Below, one piece after another: positions 1 to 12,443 of a stretch of DNA of 53,607 bases. Location of the stretch: assembly GCA_035524595.1 (NCBI GenBank), contig DATKOP010000079.1:1-53607 (forward strand), in the 5' to 3' direction. The notes beneath the pieces were generated by a model. The model searched no databases, was not told where the DNA came from, and saw nothing but the letters and a program-made list of their open reading frames with translations. Made by a program: the position numbers and the translations under genes. Position 1 is the stretch's first letter; each line of letters begins with the position of its first letter. The DNA comes from CAIKZZ01 sp035524595. Its GTDB lineage: Bacteria; Pseudomonadota; Gammaproteobacteria; Steroidobacterales; Steroidobacteraceae.

Positions 1-1
1 G

Positions 2-367
2 CTGTGGACCTACTCGCTGTTCCGTGCCGGTGCCGAGGCCGACGCCGCGCTCGATGACTTCTACCGCGGCGTGGTCGGCCGCTACTGGCCGCCGGAGCGT
101 CGCCACGTCGAGGAGGGCTATCGCACGCTGCCGTTCCCGCTCGAGGAGCTGCCGGCGCCGGCGTTCGAGCTCGCGACCGACTGGTCGCTCGCGCAGGTGG
201 TCGGTTACGTCGGCACCTGGTCCGCGGTCGACCGCTACCGGGCGGCCGAAGGCCGCGACCCGCTGCCGCTGATCGAGGCGTCGCTGGCGCCCTACTGGCC
301 CCCGGGCGGCGTGCGGCGCGTCGCCTGGCCGATGCACTTGCGTCTGGGGCGGGTAACACCCATATAG
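2..367 (+). CDS. SAM-dependent methyltransferase, C-terminal part
   Basis: This reading frame is open from the left edge of the window to a TAG at 365-367, so the N-terminus lies outside. The visible 121 residues include the stretch YWPPERRHVEEGYRTLPFP, which I recognise from class I SAM-dependent methyltransferases, where it follows the Rossmann core. The SAM-binding motif itself is not in view, so the assignment rests on this C-terminal part only. The next gene starts 36 bases downstream in the same direction. The natural substrate cannot be inferred. Confidence 0.7.
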   Translation: MWTYSLFRAGAEADAALDDFYRGVVGRYWPPERRHVEEGYRTLPFPLEELPAPAFELATDWSLAQVVGYVGTWSAVDRYRAAEGRDPLPLIEASLAPYWPPGGVRRVAWPMHLRLGRVTPI

Positions 368-403
368 TGCCGGCGGCGGCCGCCCGGGCCGCAAGGAGGT
401 CTC

Positions 404-1018
404 ATGCGATCGATTCTGCGCGCTTCCTGGCTCGTCGCCGTGCTGCTGGGCGCAGCCCTGCTGTCGGGCTGCGGCTACAACAACATCCAGACGCTCGACG
501 AGCAGACCAAGTCCGGCTGGTCCGAGGTCCTGAACCAGTACCAGCGCCGCGCCGACCTGATCCCGAACCTCGTCAACACGGTCAAGGGCTACGCGCAGCA
601 GGAGCAGACGGTGCTGATCGGCGTCACCGAGGCGCGTGCCAAGGCGACCTCGATCAAGGTGGACGCGAACGACGCCGAGTCGCTCAAGAAGTTCCAGCAG
701 GCGCAGGGCGAGCTCTCCGGCGCGCTGTCGCGGCTGCTGGTGGTCTCCGAGAACTACCCGCAGCTCAAGTCCGACCAGAACTTCCGCGATCTGCAGGCGC
801 AGCTCGAGGGCACCGAGAACCGCATCACCGTCGCGCGCAAGCGCTACATCGACGCGGTGCAGAACTACAACGTCACGGTCCGCCAGTTCCCGGTGAACCT
901 CACGGCGATGATGTTCGGCTACAAGGTCAAGCCGAACTTCACGGTCGAGAACGAGGCGCAGATCGCCAAGCCGCCGACGGTCGACTTCGGCGCCGCGCCC
1001 GCCAAGCCGACCGGCTGA
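404..1018 (+). CDS. LemA family lipoprotein
   Basis: This 204-residue protein has an N-terminal hydrophobic segment ending in a lipobox (LLSGC, Cys23), so it is probably a lipid-anchored envelope protein. The conserved LemA core follows, with YQRRADLIPNLVNTVKGYA near residues 46-64 and the long helical region typical of the family. A strong ribosome binding site, AAGGAGGT at 393-400, precedes the ATG. Its molecular role is unknown in most bacteria. It is followed three bases later by a TPM-domain gene, a common partnership for LemA. Confidence 0.92.
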   Translation: MRSILRASWLVAVLLGAALLSGCGYNNIQTLDEQTKSGWSEVLNQYQRRADLIPNLVNTVKGYAQQEQTVLIGVTEARAKATSIKVDANDAESLKKFQQAQGELSGALSRLLVVSENYPQLKSDQNFRDLQAQLEGTENRITVARKRYIDAVQNYNVTVRQFPVNLTAMMFGYKVKPNFTVENEAQIAKPPTVDFGAAPAKPTG

Positions 1019-1021
1019 GCG

Positions 1022-1945
1022 ATGTCGCCGGCCGGCCTGCCCGCCGCGTTGCTGACGCGCCTCGCCGGCGTGCTCGGCGCGCTCGCGCTTCTCGCCGCGC
1101 ACGCGCCGGCGCAGGCCGAGGTGGCGGTGCCGCCGGTGGCGCGCGTCACCGACCTGACCGGGACGCTGTCGGCCGCGCAGACGGCTGCGCTCAGCGACAA
1201 GCTCGCCGCGTTCGAGGCGCGCAAGGGCAGCCAGATCGTCGTGCTGATGCTGCCGACGACCGCGCCCGAGGACATCGCCGAGTTCGGCATCCGCGTGGCC
1301 GAGCGCTGGCAGATCGGCCGCAAGGGCGCGGCCGGCCAGGCCATCGACGACGGCATCATCCTGCTGATCGCGAAGGACGACCGCCGCGTGCGGATCGAGG
1401 TCGGCACGGGCCTCGAGGGCGCGGTCACGGATCTCGCTGCGAACCGCATCATCGATGAGTACCTGCGGCCCGGGTTTCGCGCCGGCGACTTCTACGGCGG
1501 CATCGACCGGGCGCTCGACCGGCTGATCGCGCTGGTCGATGGCGAGCCGCTGCCCGCGCCGCAGCGCGCACGGCGCCCGTCGGGTCACGGCCTGCAGGGC
1601 GTGCTGCCGATCCTGCTCGTGATCGCGCTGATCGGCGGACCGATCCTGCGCGGCATCTTCGGCCGGCCGGTCGGTGCGGCCGCGACCGGCGGCGTGGCCG
1701 GCTTCCTGACGTTCCTGGTGCTCGGCACCGTGAGCTTCGCCGTGGCCGCCGGCGTGATCGCCTTCGTCGTCGCGCTGATCGGCGGCCTCGGCGGCGGCGG
1801 CTGGAGCACCGGGCGCGGCGGTTTCGGTGGCGGTTTCGGCGGCTTCGGCGGCGGCGGCTTCGGCGGCGGGGGCTTCGGCGGCGGGGGCGGCTTCAGCGGT
1901 GGCGGCGGCGGCTTCAGTGGCGGCGGCGCCTCCGGGAGCTGGTAG
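1022..1945 (+). CDS. TPM domain protein with glycine-rich tail (YgcG type)
   Basis: The 307-residue product has a signal peptide (about 1-32), a TPM domain (about 40-165, with FEARKGSQIVVLMLPT and DDGIILLIAKDDRRVRIEVG), two hydrophobic segments (about 195-212 and 225-260), and a tail from about 262 made almost only of Gly, Phe and Ser repeats. This layout is typical of YgcG-like membrane proteins. TPM domains occur in envelope proteins and in the plant thylakoid protein TLP18.3; the activity here is unknown. It sits between lemA and a second TPM gene, with 3-base spacings on each side. Confidence 0.9.
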   Translation: MSPAGLPAALLTRLAGVLGALALLAAHAPAQAEVAVPPVARVTDLTGTLSAAQTAALSDKLAAFEARKGSQIVVLMLPTTAPEDIAEFGIRVAERWQIGRKGAAGQAIDDGIILLIAKDDRRVRIEVGTGLEGAVTDLAANRIIDEYLRPGFRAGDFYGGIDRALDRLIALVDGEPLPAPQRARRPSGHGLQGVLPILLVIALIGGPILRGIFGRPVGAAATGGVAGFLTFLVLGTVSFAVAAGVIAFVVALIGGLGGGGWSTGRGGFGGGFGGFGGGGFGGGGFGGGGGFSGGGGGFSGGGASGSW

Positions 1946-1948
1946 GCG

Positions 1949-2449
1949 ATGAACCGCATCATCAGGCTGGCGCGGCACCTCATCGAGACCCGTTTCGCGA
2001 CCCGGCGGCGCTTCACGCCGGCGGTGCTCGACCGGGTCGAGGCGGCCGTCGCGGCGGCCGAGGGCGCGCACTGCGGCGAGCTGCGGATCGTCATCGAGAC
2101 CGACCTCGACGCCTGGTCGATCGTCGCCGGCAAGAGCGCCCGCCAGCGCGCGCTCGAGGTGTTCGCGGGCGCCCGGGTCTGGGATACCGAGCGCAACAAC
2201 GGCATCCTGCTGTACGTCCTGTTCGCGGACCGGGCGGTCGAGATCGTGGCCGACCGCGGCTTCAACGGGCTGGTCGCGCCGGCCGAATGGGCCGCGGTCT
2301 GTGTCAAGATGCAGGACGAGTTCCGGAAGGGCCGCTGGGAACACGGCATCCTGGCGGGCGTCGGCGCCGCGGCCGGGCTGCTGGCGCGCCACTTCCCCGG
2401 GACTGGACCGCAGGGTAATGAGCTTCCGGACCGACCCGTACTGCTGTAG
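1949..2449 (+). CDS. TPM domain protein, short
   Basis: This 166-residue protein contains a second, shorter TPM domain, recognisable from the early segment AEGAHCGELRIVIETDLD and the later segment NNGILLYVLFADRAVEIVADRG. No signal peptide or clear membrane segment is visible, unlike the preceding larger TPM protein, so the two probably work on different sides of a membrane or as partners. The gene starts three bases after the previous stop. Its last 32 bases overlap the following L,D-transpeptidase gene in another frame. Confidence 0.85.
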   Translation: MNRIIRLARHLIETRFATRRRFTPAVLDRVEAAVAAAEGAHCGELRIVIETDLDAWSIVAGKSARQRALEVFAGARVWDTERNNGILLYVLFADRAVEIVADRGFNGLVAPAEWAAVCVKMQDEFRKGRWEHGILAGVGAAAGLLARHFPGTGPQGNELPDRPVLL

Positions 2450-3692
2450 CCGGCGCCTCGCGCCGCTCCTCCTGCTCGCCGCGCTGGCGGGCTGCTCGCT
2501 GCTGCGCCCGCCGCCGCCGCCGCCGGTCGCGGCGAGCACGCCGGCGCGCACGCCGCCCGCGCCGGTGCTCGCGCGCGCCAAGGCGACGCACCTCTTCACG
2601 ATCGATGCCGCGAAGGACGACGTCGTCGGCACGCTGCAGGTGACGACCACCGGGCCGGACGACACGCTGCCCGACATCGCGCGCCGCTTCAACGTCGGCT
2701 ACGAGGAGATCGTCCGCGCCAACCCGGGCGTCGACCCGTGGCTGCCCGGCGCCGGGCGCGACATCATCGTGCCGACCCGCTTCGTGCTGCCGGACGCGCC
2801 GCGCGAGGGCGTCGTCATCAACGTCGCCGCGATGCGCCTCTACTACTTCCCGAAGCGCGCCAAGGGCGAGCCGCTGACGGTGGTCACGCACCCGATCGGC
2901 ATCGGCAAGGTCGGCTGGCAGACGCCGGAGGGCGTGACCAAGATCGTCGCGCGCGTCAAGGACCCGATCTGGGTCCCGCCGGTGTCGGTGCGCAAGGAGC
3001 ACCTGGAGAATGGCGACGTGCTGCCGCCGAAGGTGCCCGCCGGCCCCGACAACCCGCTCGGCGCCTACATGTTCCGCCTCGGCTGGCCAAGCTACCTCGT
3101 GCACGGCACAAACAAGCCCTACGGGGTCGGCATGCGCTCGAGCCACGGCTGTGTGCGGCTCTATCCGGAGGACATCGCGATCCTCTACGACGTGGTGCCG
3201 ATCGGCACGCCGGTGCGGGTGGTCAACCAGCCGTACCTGCTCGGCTGGTCGGGCGACACGCTCTACGTGCAGGCCTACGGCGCGCTCGAGGACGACACGC
3301 GCGACTGGCAGCACGGGCCGAAGTCGCTGAGCAGGAAGGCCGGCAAGTCGCCGCTCTGGCAGCGGATCAGGGCGCACGACGCCGACATCGACTGGCAGCG
3401 CGCGCTCGCGCTCGGCGACCCCGCGCGCGGCATCCCGGTATCGGTGATGAAGCGCGACGGCGACGCGCTCGCGGCCACGGTCGCGAGCGCGCACCGGGTG
3501 CGCAACGAACTGCCGGAGGGCGCGACCTGGGACGGGCAGACGGGCCTGCTGGTCGACGAGAAGCAGTTCGCGGAGATGATCGGATCGCGCGAGCCGCCGC
3601 CGGCCGCCGCGCCCCCGCCGGCCCAGGCCCCGGCGCCGCCCTCGCCACCGTCCGGTCCGACCGGCGGCGGCTCGAAGAGCATCCCGCACTAG
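2418..3692 (+). CDS. L,D-transpeptidase (YkuD domain) lipoprotein with LysM
   Basis: The start chosen is the ATG at 2418, which directly precedes a lipoprotein signal (lipobox LAGC); an upstream in-frame ATG at 2301 would bury that signal. The 424-residue product then has a proline-rich linker, a LysM-like domain (DTLPDIARRFNVGYEEIVRANP) and a YkuD catalytic domain ending in HGTNKPYGVG and SHGCVRL, which holds the catalytic cysteine. Such enzymes form 3-3 peptidoglycan crosslinks or attach proteins to peptidoglycan. The C-terminus is a Pro/Ala-rich extension. It overlaps the preceding TPM gene, so it belongs to the lemA operon. Confidence 0.93.
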   Translation: MSFRTDPYCCSRRLAPLLLLAALAGCSLLRPPPPPPVAASTPARTPPAPVLARAKATHLFTIDAAKDDVVGTLQVTTTGPDDTLPDIARRFNVGYEEIVRANPGVDPWLPGAGRDIIVPTRFVLPDAPREGVVINVAAMRLYYFPKRAKGEPLTVVTHPIGIGKVGWQTPEGVTKIVARVKDPIWVPPVSVRKEHLENGDVLPPKVPAGPDNPLGAYMFRLGWPSYLVHGTNKPYGVGMRSSHGCVRLYPEDIAILYDVVPIGTPVRVVNQPYLLGWSGDTLYVQAYGALEDDTRDWQHGPKSLSRKAGKSPLWQRIRAHDADIDWQRALALGDPARGIPVSVMKRDGDALAATVASAHRVRNELPEGATWDGQTGLLVDEKQFAEMIGSREPPPAAAPPPAQAPAPPSPPSGPTGGGSKSIPH

Positions 3693-3705
3693 CAGACAAA
3701 AGAGC

Positions 3706-3733
3706 GCCGGGCCGGCCTTGCGGCCGGCCCGGC
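3706..3733 (+). terminator. Perfect GC hairpin after the lemA-LDT operon
   Basis: A perfect 12-base stem with a TTGC loop begins 14 bases after the L,D-transpeptidase stop codon. There is no T run on the plus-strand side. The base run ACAAAAGA lies just upstream, so on the minus strand the hairpin would be followed by T residues. It is probably an RNA 3'-end stabiliser or an imperfect terminator. Confidence 0.55.
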
Positions 3734-3957
3734 CTGCCGCGTGGGCGGGGCAGGTACCCGGCGCGGTGCAAGGTCGGGTGGCAGTCGAGGGGATCGCGCC
3801 ACCCGCGGCCACTGTGCCCGCGGCATGTGACACGGGCTTGACGACCCGCCCGGCGGCGGCTGACGCCGGCTCCTCAAAAGCCCGCTGTGCCGGCCGCGTG
3901 TCATACGGCCGTCACGCCGCGCGGCTAGCGTGCGCCGCGGCAGTCGAGGCACGCCGC
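3734..3957. other. Intergenic stretch before the glycosyltransferase gene
   Basis: These 224 bases hold no convincing gene. A TTGACG hexamer at 3838-3843 matches a -35 box well, but I see no good -10 at normal spacing, so I do not call a promoter. Confidence 0.4.
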
Positions 3958-5181
3958 ATGCGCATCCTGATGGTTTCCGACGTCAGCTTCCCGCGGGTCA
4001 ACGGCGTGTCGACGTCGATCGCGACCTTCCGCCACAACCTCGCCGAGCTCGGCCACGAGTCGACGCTGATTGCGCCCGACTATCCGGCGGCGCCACGTGG
4101 CGAGCGGGACGTGGTGCGGATCCGCGCGCGCGCCGTGCCGCGCGATCCGGAGGACCGGCTGATGAGCCGTGGCGCGGTGCTCAAGCTCGCCGCGACGCTC
4201 GCCCCGCGCCGCTTCGACGTCGTCCACGTGCACACGCCGTTCGTCGCCCACTACGCCGGCGTCGCGCTGGCGCGCCGCCTCGGGCTGCCGGTCGTCGAGA
4301 CCTACCACACGTTCTTCGAGGAGTACCTGCACCACTACGTGCCGCTCCTGCCGCGCGCGGCCACGCGGCTGCTGGCGCGGCGCTTCAGCGTTGCGCAATG
4401 CGCCGCGGTCGACGCGCTGATCGTGCCGACCGGCCAGATGCTCGCGGTGCTGCGCGGCTATGGCGTCGGCGTGCGCGCCGAGGTGCTGCCCACCGGCATC
4501 GACCCCGCGCGCTTTCGCGGCGGCGACGGCGCGGCGTTCAGGCGCCGCTACGGCATCGCCGCCGACCGGCCGCTGCTGGTGCACATCTCGCGGGTGGCGC
4601 ACGAGAAGAACATCGACTTCGTGCTCGAGGCGCTGGCGCGGGTCCGGCGCGCGGTGCCGGACGTGCTGCTGGTGATCGCCGGCGAAGGGCCGGCGCTCGC
4701 GTCCCTGCGGCGCCTCGGGACGCGGCTCGGGCTCGACCGCCACGTGCTGTTCGTCGGCTATCTCGACCGCGAGCAGGAGCTGCCCGACTGCTACCGCGCG
4801 GGCGATGCATTCGTGTTCGCCTCGCGCACCGAGACCCAGGGTCTGGTGCTGCTCGAGGCGCTCGCGCTCGGCGTGCCGGTGGTCTCGACGGCGATACTCG
4901 GCACCGCCGAGGTGCTGCGCGACGTCAAGGGCGCGCTGGTCGCGCCGGACGACCTCGACGGCTTCGCCGCCAGCGTCACGCGCGTGCTCACCGACCGCGC
5001 GCTGCGCGCGCGGCTCGCCGCCGCGGCGCCGGCCGACGCCGCGGCCTGGTCGGCCGCGGCGATGGCGGCGCGCCTCGTCGCGCTGTACCGCGAGGTGATC
5101 GCCGCCGCCGCGGCGCGCTATAGTCAGCGCTCCGCCGCGCTCGATCCCCAACCGACATGCCCACCGACTGGCTCCGAGTGA
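3958..5181 (+). CDS. Glycosyltransferase family 4
   Basis: The ATG at 3958 begins the standard GT4 N-terminus MRILMVSDVSFPRVNGVST. The 407-residue enzyme has two Rossmann-like halves. The C-terminal half carries the donor-sugar site, with VHISRVAHEKN, IAGEGP and SRTETQGLVLLEALALG, which contains the E-x7-E pattern of retaining GT4 enzymes. The N-terminal signature resembles PimB/MgtA-type mannosyl or glucosyl transferases acting on lipid acceptors, but donor and acceptor cannot be read from sequence. The open frame extends 80 codons upstream without similarity, so the shorter form is preferred. The end overlaps a small ORF. Confidence 0.9.
   Translation: MRILMVSDVSFPRVNGVSTSIATFRHNLAELGHESTLIAPDYPAAPRGERDVVRIRARAVPRDPEDRLMSRGAVLKLAATLAPRRFDVVHVHTPFVAHYAGVALARRLGLPVVETYHTFFEEYLHHYVPLLPRAATRLLARRFSVAQCAAVDALIVPTGQMLAVLRGYGVGVRAEVLPTGIDPARFRGGDGAAFRRRYGIAADRPLLVHISRVAHEKNIDFVLEALARVRRAVPDVLLVIAGEGPALASLRRLGTRLGLDRHVLFVGYLDREQELPDCYRAGDAFVFASRTETQGLVLLEALALGVPVVSTAILGTAEVLRDVKGALVAPDDLDGFAASVTRVLTDRALRARLAAAAPADAAAWSAAAMAARLVALYREVIAAAAARYSQRSAALDPQPTCPPTGSE
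5119..5124 (+). promoter_or_regulatory. Candidate -10 box for the 44-residue ORF
   Basis: TATAGT lies inside the end of the glycosyltransferase gene, 32 bases before the ATG of the small ORF. It stands out in this GC-rich sequence. The -35 region at 17-base spacing (TGATCG) is poor. Confidence 0.3.
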
Positions 5182-5291
5182 TGCTCGACGAGGTGGCGCG
5201 CAAGCGCCGCGAGGCCGAAGCCGCGCGTGCCGAGGCCGAGTCCCGCGCCGCGGCACCGCCGCCGGCCCCGCCACGGCCGGCGCCGCGCTGA
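5157..5291 (+). CDS. Putative small protein, 44 residues
   Basis: The ORF starts MPTDWLRVMLDEVARKR, continues as a charged Ala/Glu/Arg helix (about residues 12-32), and ends in a short Pro-rich tail. The heptad-like pattern suggests a coiled coil. It overlaps the glycosyltransferase end by 25 bases in another frame. A TATAGT hexamer lies 32 bases upstream, but there is no clear ribosome binding site. It is followed by 88 bases and then the tail sheath gene. I do not recognise a family; it could be a chance ORF. Confidence 0.4.
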   Translation: MPTDWLRVMLDEVARKRREAEAARAEAESRAAAPPPAPPRPAPR

Positions 5292-5342
5292 GCCGCCGCG
5301 GCCGGCGCAACCCCGGCGCCCGCCCGGCGGGCGGGTGCCCTG

Positions 5343-5351
5343 TGCTACTCT
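5343..5351 (+). promoter_or_regulatory. Candidate extended -10 for the sheath gene
   Basis: TGCTACTCT has the form TGn plus a -10-like hexamer (5346-5351). It would place transcription start near 5358, about 20 bases before the TTG start codon. No good -35 is visible. Confidence 0.3.
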
Positions 5352-5379
5352 CGGCGCACAGGTTGAGGGGACATCCGGG

Positions 5380-7002
5380 TTGCGAGAACGACAAATACCC
5401 GGTTTTCAAGTTGCTGTTGAGGTCGGCGCGGGCCAGTCGATCGCCCGGGTCGACACGGCCACCGTCGCCTTCGTCGGCCGCGCGCTGCGCGGCCCGGTCA
5501 ACCGCCCGGTCTCGATCGGCAGCTTCGCCGAGTTCCAGGCCACTTTCGGCGGCCTCTGGCAGCCGAGCACGCTGTCCTACGCGGTCGAGCAGTTCTTCGA
5601 GAACGGCGGCCGGCACGCGCGCGTGGTGCGCGTCGTCAACGACGGGCGCCCGGCGACGCTGACCCTGGCCGCCGGCGACGGCGCGCTGACGCTGCAGGCG
5701 CTGTGTCCCGGCACCCGCGAGTTCCTGCGCGCGGCGGTCGACTACGACAACCTCGGCGCCGGCGACGTCGACAAGTTCAACCTGGTCGTGCAGCGCGTGC
5801 GCGCGCCGGGCTCGGAGCACGTCGAGGATCAGGAGATCTATCCGCGGCTGTCGATCGACCCGAACTCGCCGCGGCACGTGCCGCTGCTGCTCGCCGATTC
5901 GGCGCTGGTGCGGCTGCGCGGCCCGGTGCCGCTCGAGCGCCCGTCGCCCACGCACCGGGGCGACGCCCGCACCTTCGCGGCCTACGCGAACTCGAACCCG
6001 GACGGCGACGACGGCGGGCCGCTGACCGACTACGACGTGATCGGCTCGGCCACCGAGCGCACCGGCGTGTTCGCCTTCGGCGACGCCGACCCGTTCAACC
6101 TGCTGTGCATTCCGCCGCTGGCGCGCGAGCATCCGCTCGGCCCGAGCACGCTGCTGGTCGCTGCGCGGCGCTGCCGCGAGCGGCGCGCGCTGCTGATCGT
6201 GGACCCGCCGGCGTCATGGTCGTCGCCGGCGGCGGCGATCGACGGCCTGCGCGACTTCGAGTTCGCGAGCGACAACGCGGTGATGTACTTCCCCTGGATC
6301 CAGGCCTACGACCGGCTGCGCGGCCGCTTCGAGAGCTTCGCGCCGGGGGCCGCCGCCGCGGGCATGCTGGCGCGCCTCGAGAGCGAGCGGCCGTTCTGGT
6401 CGCCAGCGGCGCCCGAGGACGGGCCGCTGCGGCCGGGGCTGCGTCCGGCCTGCATCGTCTCCGACGAGTGGCGCGAGCGCCTGGCGAGCGCCGGCATCAA
6501 CACCCTGCAGCCGGTGCGCGCCCGGCGCGCGGTCGCCGGCCGCACGCTGGCGGGGTCGCGCGCCACGACCCCCGACTGGCGCTACCTCGGCCTGCGGCGC
6601 CTCGCGCTGCTGGTCGCCGACAGCGTCGAGCGCGGCACGCGCTGGGTGCTGTTCGAGCAGCCGGGACCGGCATTGTGGTGGCGGGTCGAGCGCCAGGTAG
6701 GCGAGTTCCTGAGCCAGCTCGAGGCCGACGGCGCGTTCCCGTCCCGGCCGGCCGGGCAGGCGTGGTTCTCGATCTGCGACGAGCGCGTCAACGCGCCGCG
6801 GCAGCTGCCCGAGGTGAACCTGCTGTTCGGCTTCGCGGCGCTGCGCGAGGGCGAGTGGCACTGCTGGCTGGTCAGCCACGGCGCGCACGGCAGCCGCATC
6901 CAGGCCGTCAGCCTCAACCGGCTGCAGTCCGCGGGCGGGCGGCCGCCGCTGGACCCCGACTTCGACGTCGCGACGGTGCTGCAGGAGCACCTGCGCCGCT
7001 GA
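5380..7002 (+). CDS. Phage-type contractile tail sheath protein, orphan
   Basis: The 540-residue product shows the sheath N-terminus (IPGFQVAVEVGAGQSIARVDTA, split around 6-27, then VAFVGRALRGPVNRPVSIGS) and the FENGGRHARVVRV motif. Near the C-terminus is the inner-domain segment WRYLGLRRLALLVADSVERG, followed by TRWVLFEQPGPALWWRV. Sheaths of contractile tails and injection systems share these. The last 60 residues depart from the usual IG-x-AP-x-PAEFV ending. A TTG start at 5380 is preferred because GAGGGG lies at 5365-5370; a GTG farther upstream is possible. No tube, baseplate or ATPase gene is nearby. Confidence 0.8.
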   Translation: MRERQIPGFQVAVEVGAGQSIARVDTATVAFVGRALRGPVNRPVSIGSFAEFQATFGGLWQPSTLSYAVEQFFENGGRHARVVRVVNDGRPATLTLAAGDGALTLQALCPGTREFLRAAVDYDNLGAGDVDKFNLVVQRVRAPGSEHVEDQEIYPRLSIDPNSPRHVPLLLADSALVRLRGPVPLERPSPTHRGDARTFAAYANSNPDGDDGGPLTDYDVIGSATERTGVFAFGDADPFNLLCIPPLAREHPLGPSTLLVAARRCRERRALLIVDPPASWSSPAAAIDGLRDFEFASDNAVMYFPWIQAYDRLRGRFESFAPGAAAAGMLARLESERPFWSPAAPEDGPLRPGLRPACIVSDEWRERLASAGINTLQPVRARRAVAGRTLAGSRATTPDWRYLGLRRLALLVADSVERGTRWVLFEQPGPALWWRVERQVGEFLSQLEADGAFPSRPAGQAWFSICDERVNAPRQLPEVNLLFGFAALREGEWHCWLVSHGAHGSRIQAVSLNRLQSAGGRPPLDPDFDVATVLQEHLRR

Positions 7003-7011
7003 GCGGCGCCG

Positions 7012-10664
<3,653 letters not shown>

Positions 10665-10665
<1 letters not shown>

Positions 10666-12443
10666 CAGCGCGGCGCGAGGCCGAGGCGCGCGCGGCCGGC
10701 GGCATCGAGCGCCGCGAGCCGCTCGTGCGCGTGCCGGTAGCCGGCCTCGATGGCGCGCCCGAAGGAGCGCCAGCTCAGCAGGTCGATGTCGGCGAGCGGC
10801 GGCTGCAGCAGCAGGTCGGTGAGGCGGCGGCCGGCGGCGGTGGCGGCGTCGCTGTTGACCATGCCGGCGCGCCACAGGATCTGCAGGATCGTCGGCCGCT
10901 GCTTGTGGCGCCGGAACCAGCCGAGCAGCTTCCACAGCGGCGGCAGGTCGACGTCCTGGATGTCGGAGGTGAAGGTCGTGTCGCTGCCGACGTCGACGCC
11001 GATGACGACCCCCGGATGGAACGCGCGCATGACGTCGACCGGCATGTTATTGATCGCGCCGCCGTCGACGTGCACCTCGCCGTGGTGGAACACCGGCGGC
11101 AGCACGCCGGGGATCGCCACCGAGGCGCGCAGCCAGCGCCACAGCTCGCCGGCGCGGTGCACGCTGCCGCGCCCGGTGGTGAGGTTCGCCGAGACCGCGT
11201 AGAAGGGCAGCGGCAGGTCCTCGATCGCGGTCGCGCCGAACTCCTGGCGCAGCAGCCGGCTCACCTTGCGGCCGGCGACCAGCGACACGATCGGCAGGGT
11301 GTAGTCGTTGAGCGGGTTGGTCGCGACGAAGGTGCGGTGGAAGCGCTCGACCATCTCCTCGGTGGTCCAGCCGGCGGCGACGCCGGCGCCCATGATCGCG
11401 CCCATGCTGGTGCCGCCGACGAGGTCGATCGCGACGCCGGCCTCGCGCAGCGCGCGCACGACGCCGATGTGCGCGAAGCCGCGCGCGCCGCCACCCGACA
11501 GCACCAGCCCGACCGCCTGGCCGGTCAGCAGGCGCGCCACCCGCGCCACGTCCGGCGCGCCGCGCACGTGGTGGTGCGGCACCGCCGGCATCTGCGCACA
11601 CCAGCGCGCCGCGGCACCCGCCTCGATGCGCTCGTCGTGCAGCAGCACGAGCTCGGCGCGCGCGCTCACCGAGCCGCGGCCGAGGTCGCCGGCGGCCAGC
11701 GGCCAGGGCGCCGCCGCCGCCTCGGCCCGCGCCACGAACAGCAGCGAGTCGGCCTGCCGTACGCAGAGCTTGCTCCAGCTGGTGGGCCCCGGGTCCGCGA
11801 CGTAGACCACGTAGTCGTTGGCGCTCTCGATGCGGTGGAACCAGGCGCTGGTGTGGTCCGCGCCGCGCACGCTCCAGACGAGCTCGGCGCGGCCGTGGCC
11901 GCCGAGCGCGGCGACGAGCTCGGTGGCGAAGCCGCCGACGTCGACCTCGATGCTCTGCGGCAGCACCGTGAAGGTGCGCGTGCCGGCGTGCCCTGCGCCG
12001 CGCTCGCTCGACTCGAGCCGCTCGACCACGAGCTGCGCGACCCGCAGCATCGCCGCCGGGTGGCGCAGGATGACGCGGTCGAAGGACTCGCGCGGCAGCC
12101 GCGCCAGGTCGCTGTCGCGCAGCGCGCGCACCGTCGCGCTGCGCGGGTGGCCCGACAGCAGCCCCATCTCGCCGACGGTCTCGCCGGCGGTGATCCGGCC
12201 GAGCAGCCGCGGCGCCTCGCCGCCGGAGTAGGCGCCGAGGCAGCCGGCGATCAGCAGGTACATCGCGTCCGGGGCCTCGCCGGCCTCGAACAGCGTCGCG
12301 CCGCCCGGCAGCGACAGCGACTCGAGCTCGGCCGAGATCGCCGACAGCGTCGGCCGGTCGAGGCCGCGGAAGATCGGCGACGACTCGAGGAGCGCGAGCG
12401 GGTCGCCGCGCAGCACCAGCGTTTCGCCGGGATCGCCGTCCAT
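10665..12443 (-). CDS. Patatin-like phospholipase with cyclic-nucleotide-binding domain (NTE type)
   Basis: An N-terminal cNMP-binding domain (about 10-135, with GGATLFEAGEAPDAMYLL and GETVGEMGLLSG) is followed by a Rossmann-like region and a patatin domain (about 300-530). The patatin part has the oxyanion motif SGGGARGFAHIG, the nucleophile elbow GTSMG and the DGG of the Ser-Asp dyad. Such proteins resemble neuropathy target esterase and hydrolyse lysophospholipids. A GTG at 12449 is in frame, but AGAGG lies 5 bases before the ATG at 12443, so I use that ATG (592 residues). Confidence 0.93.

Noticed and set aside
1800..1942. Tandem repeats at the end of the TPM gene as an independent element
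   Set aside because: They are the glycine-rich protein tail typical of this family, in frame with the gene.
2301..2417. N-terminal extension of the L,D-transpeptidase to the ATG at 2301
   Set aside because: It would place 39 extra residues before a clear lipoprotein signal and lies inside the upstream TPM gene.
5157..7002. A prophage or contractile injection cluster
   Set aside because: Only the sheath is phage-like; neighbours on both sides are ordinary chromosomal genes, with no attachment sites, integrase or other structural genes.
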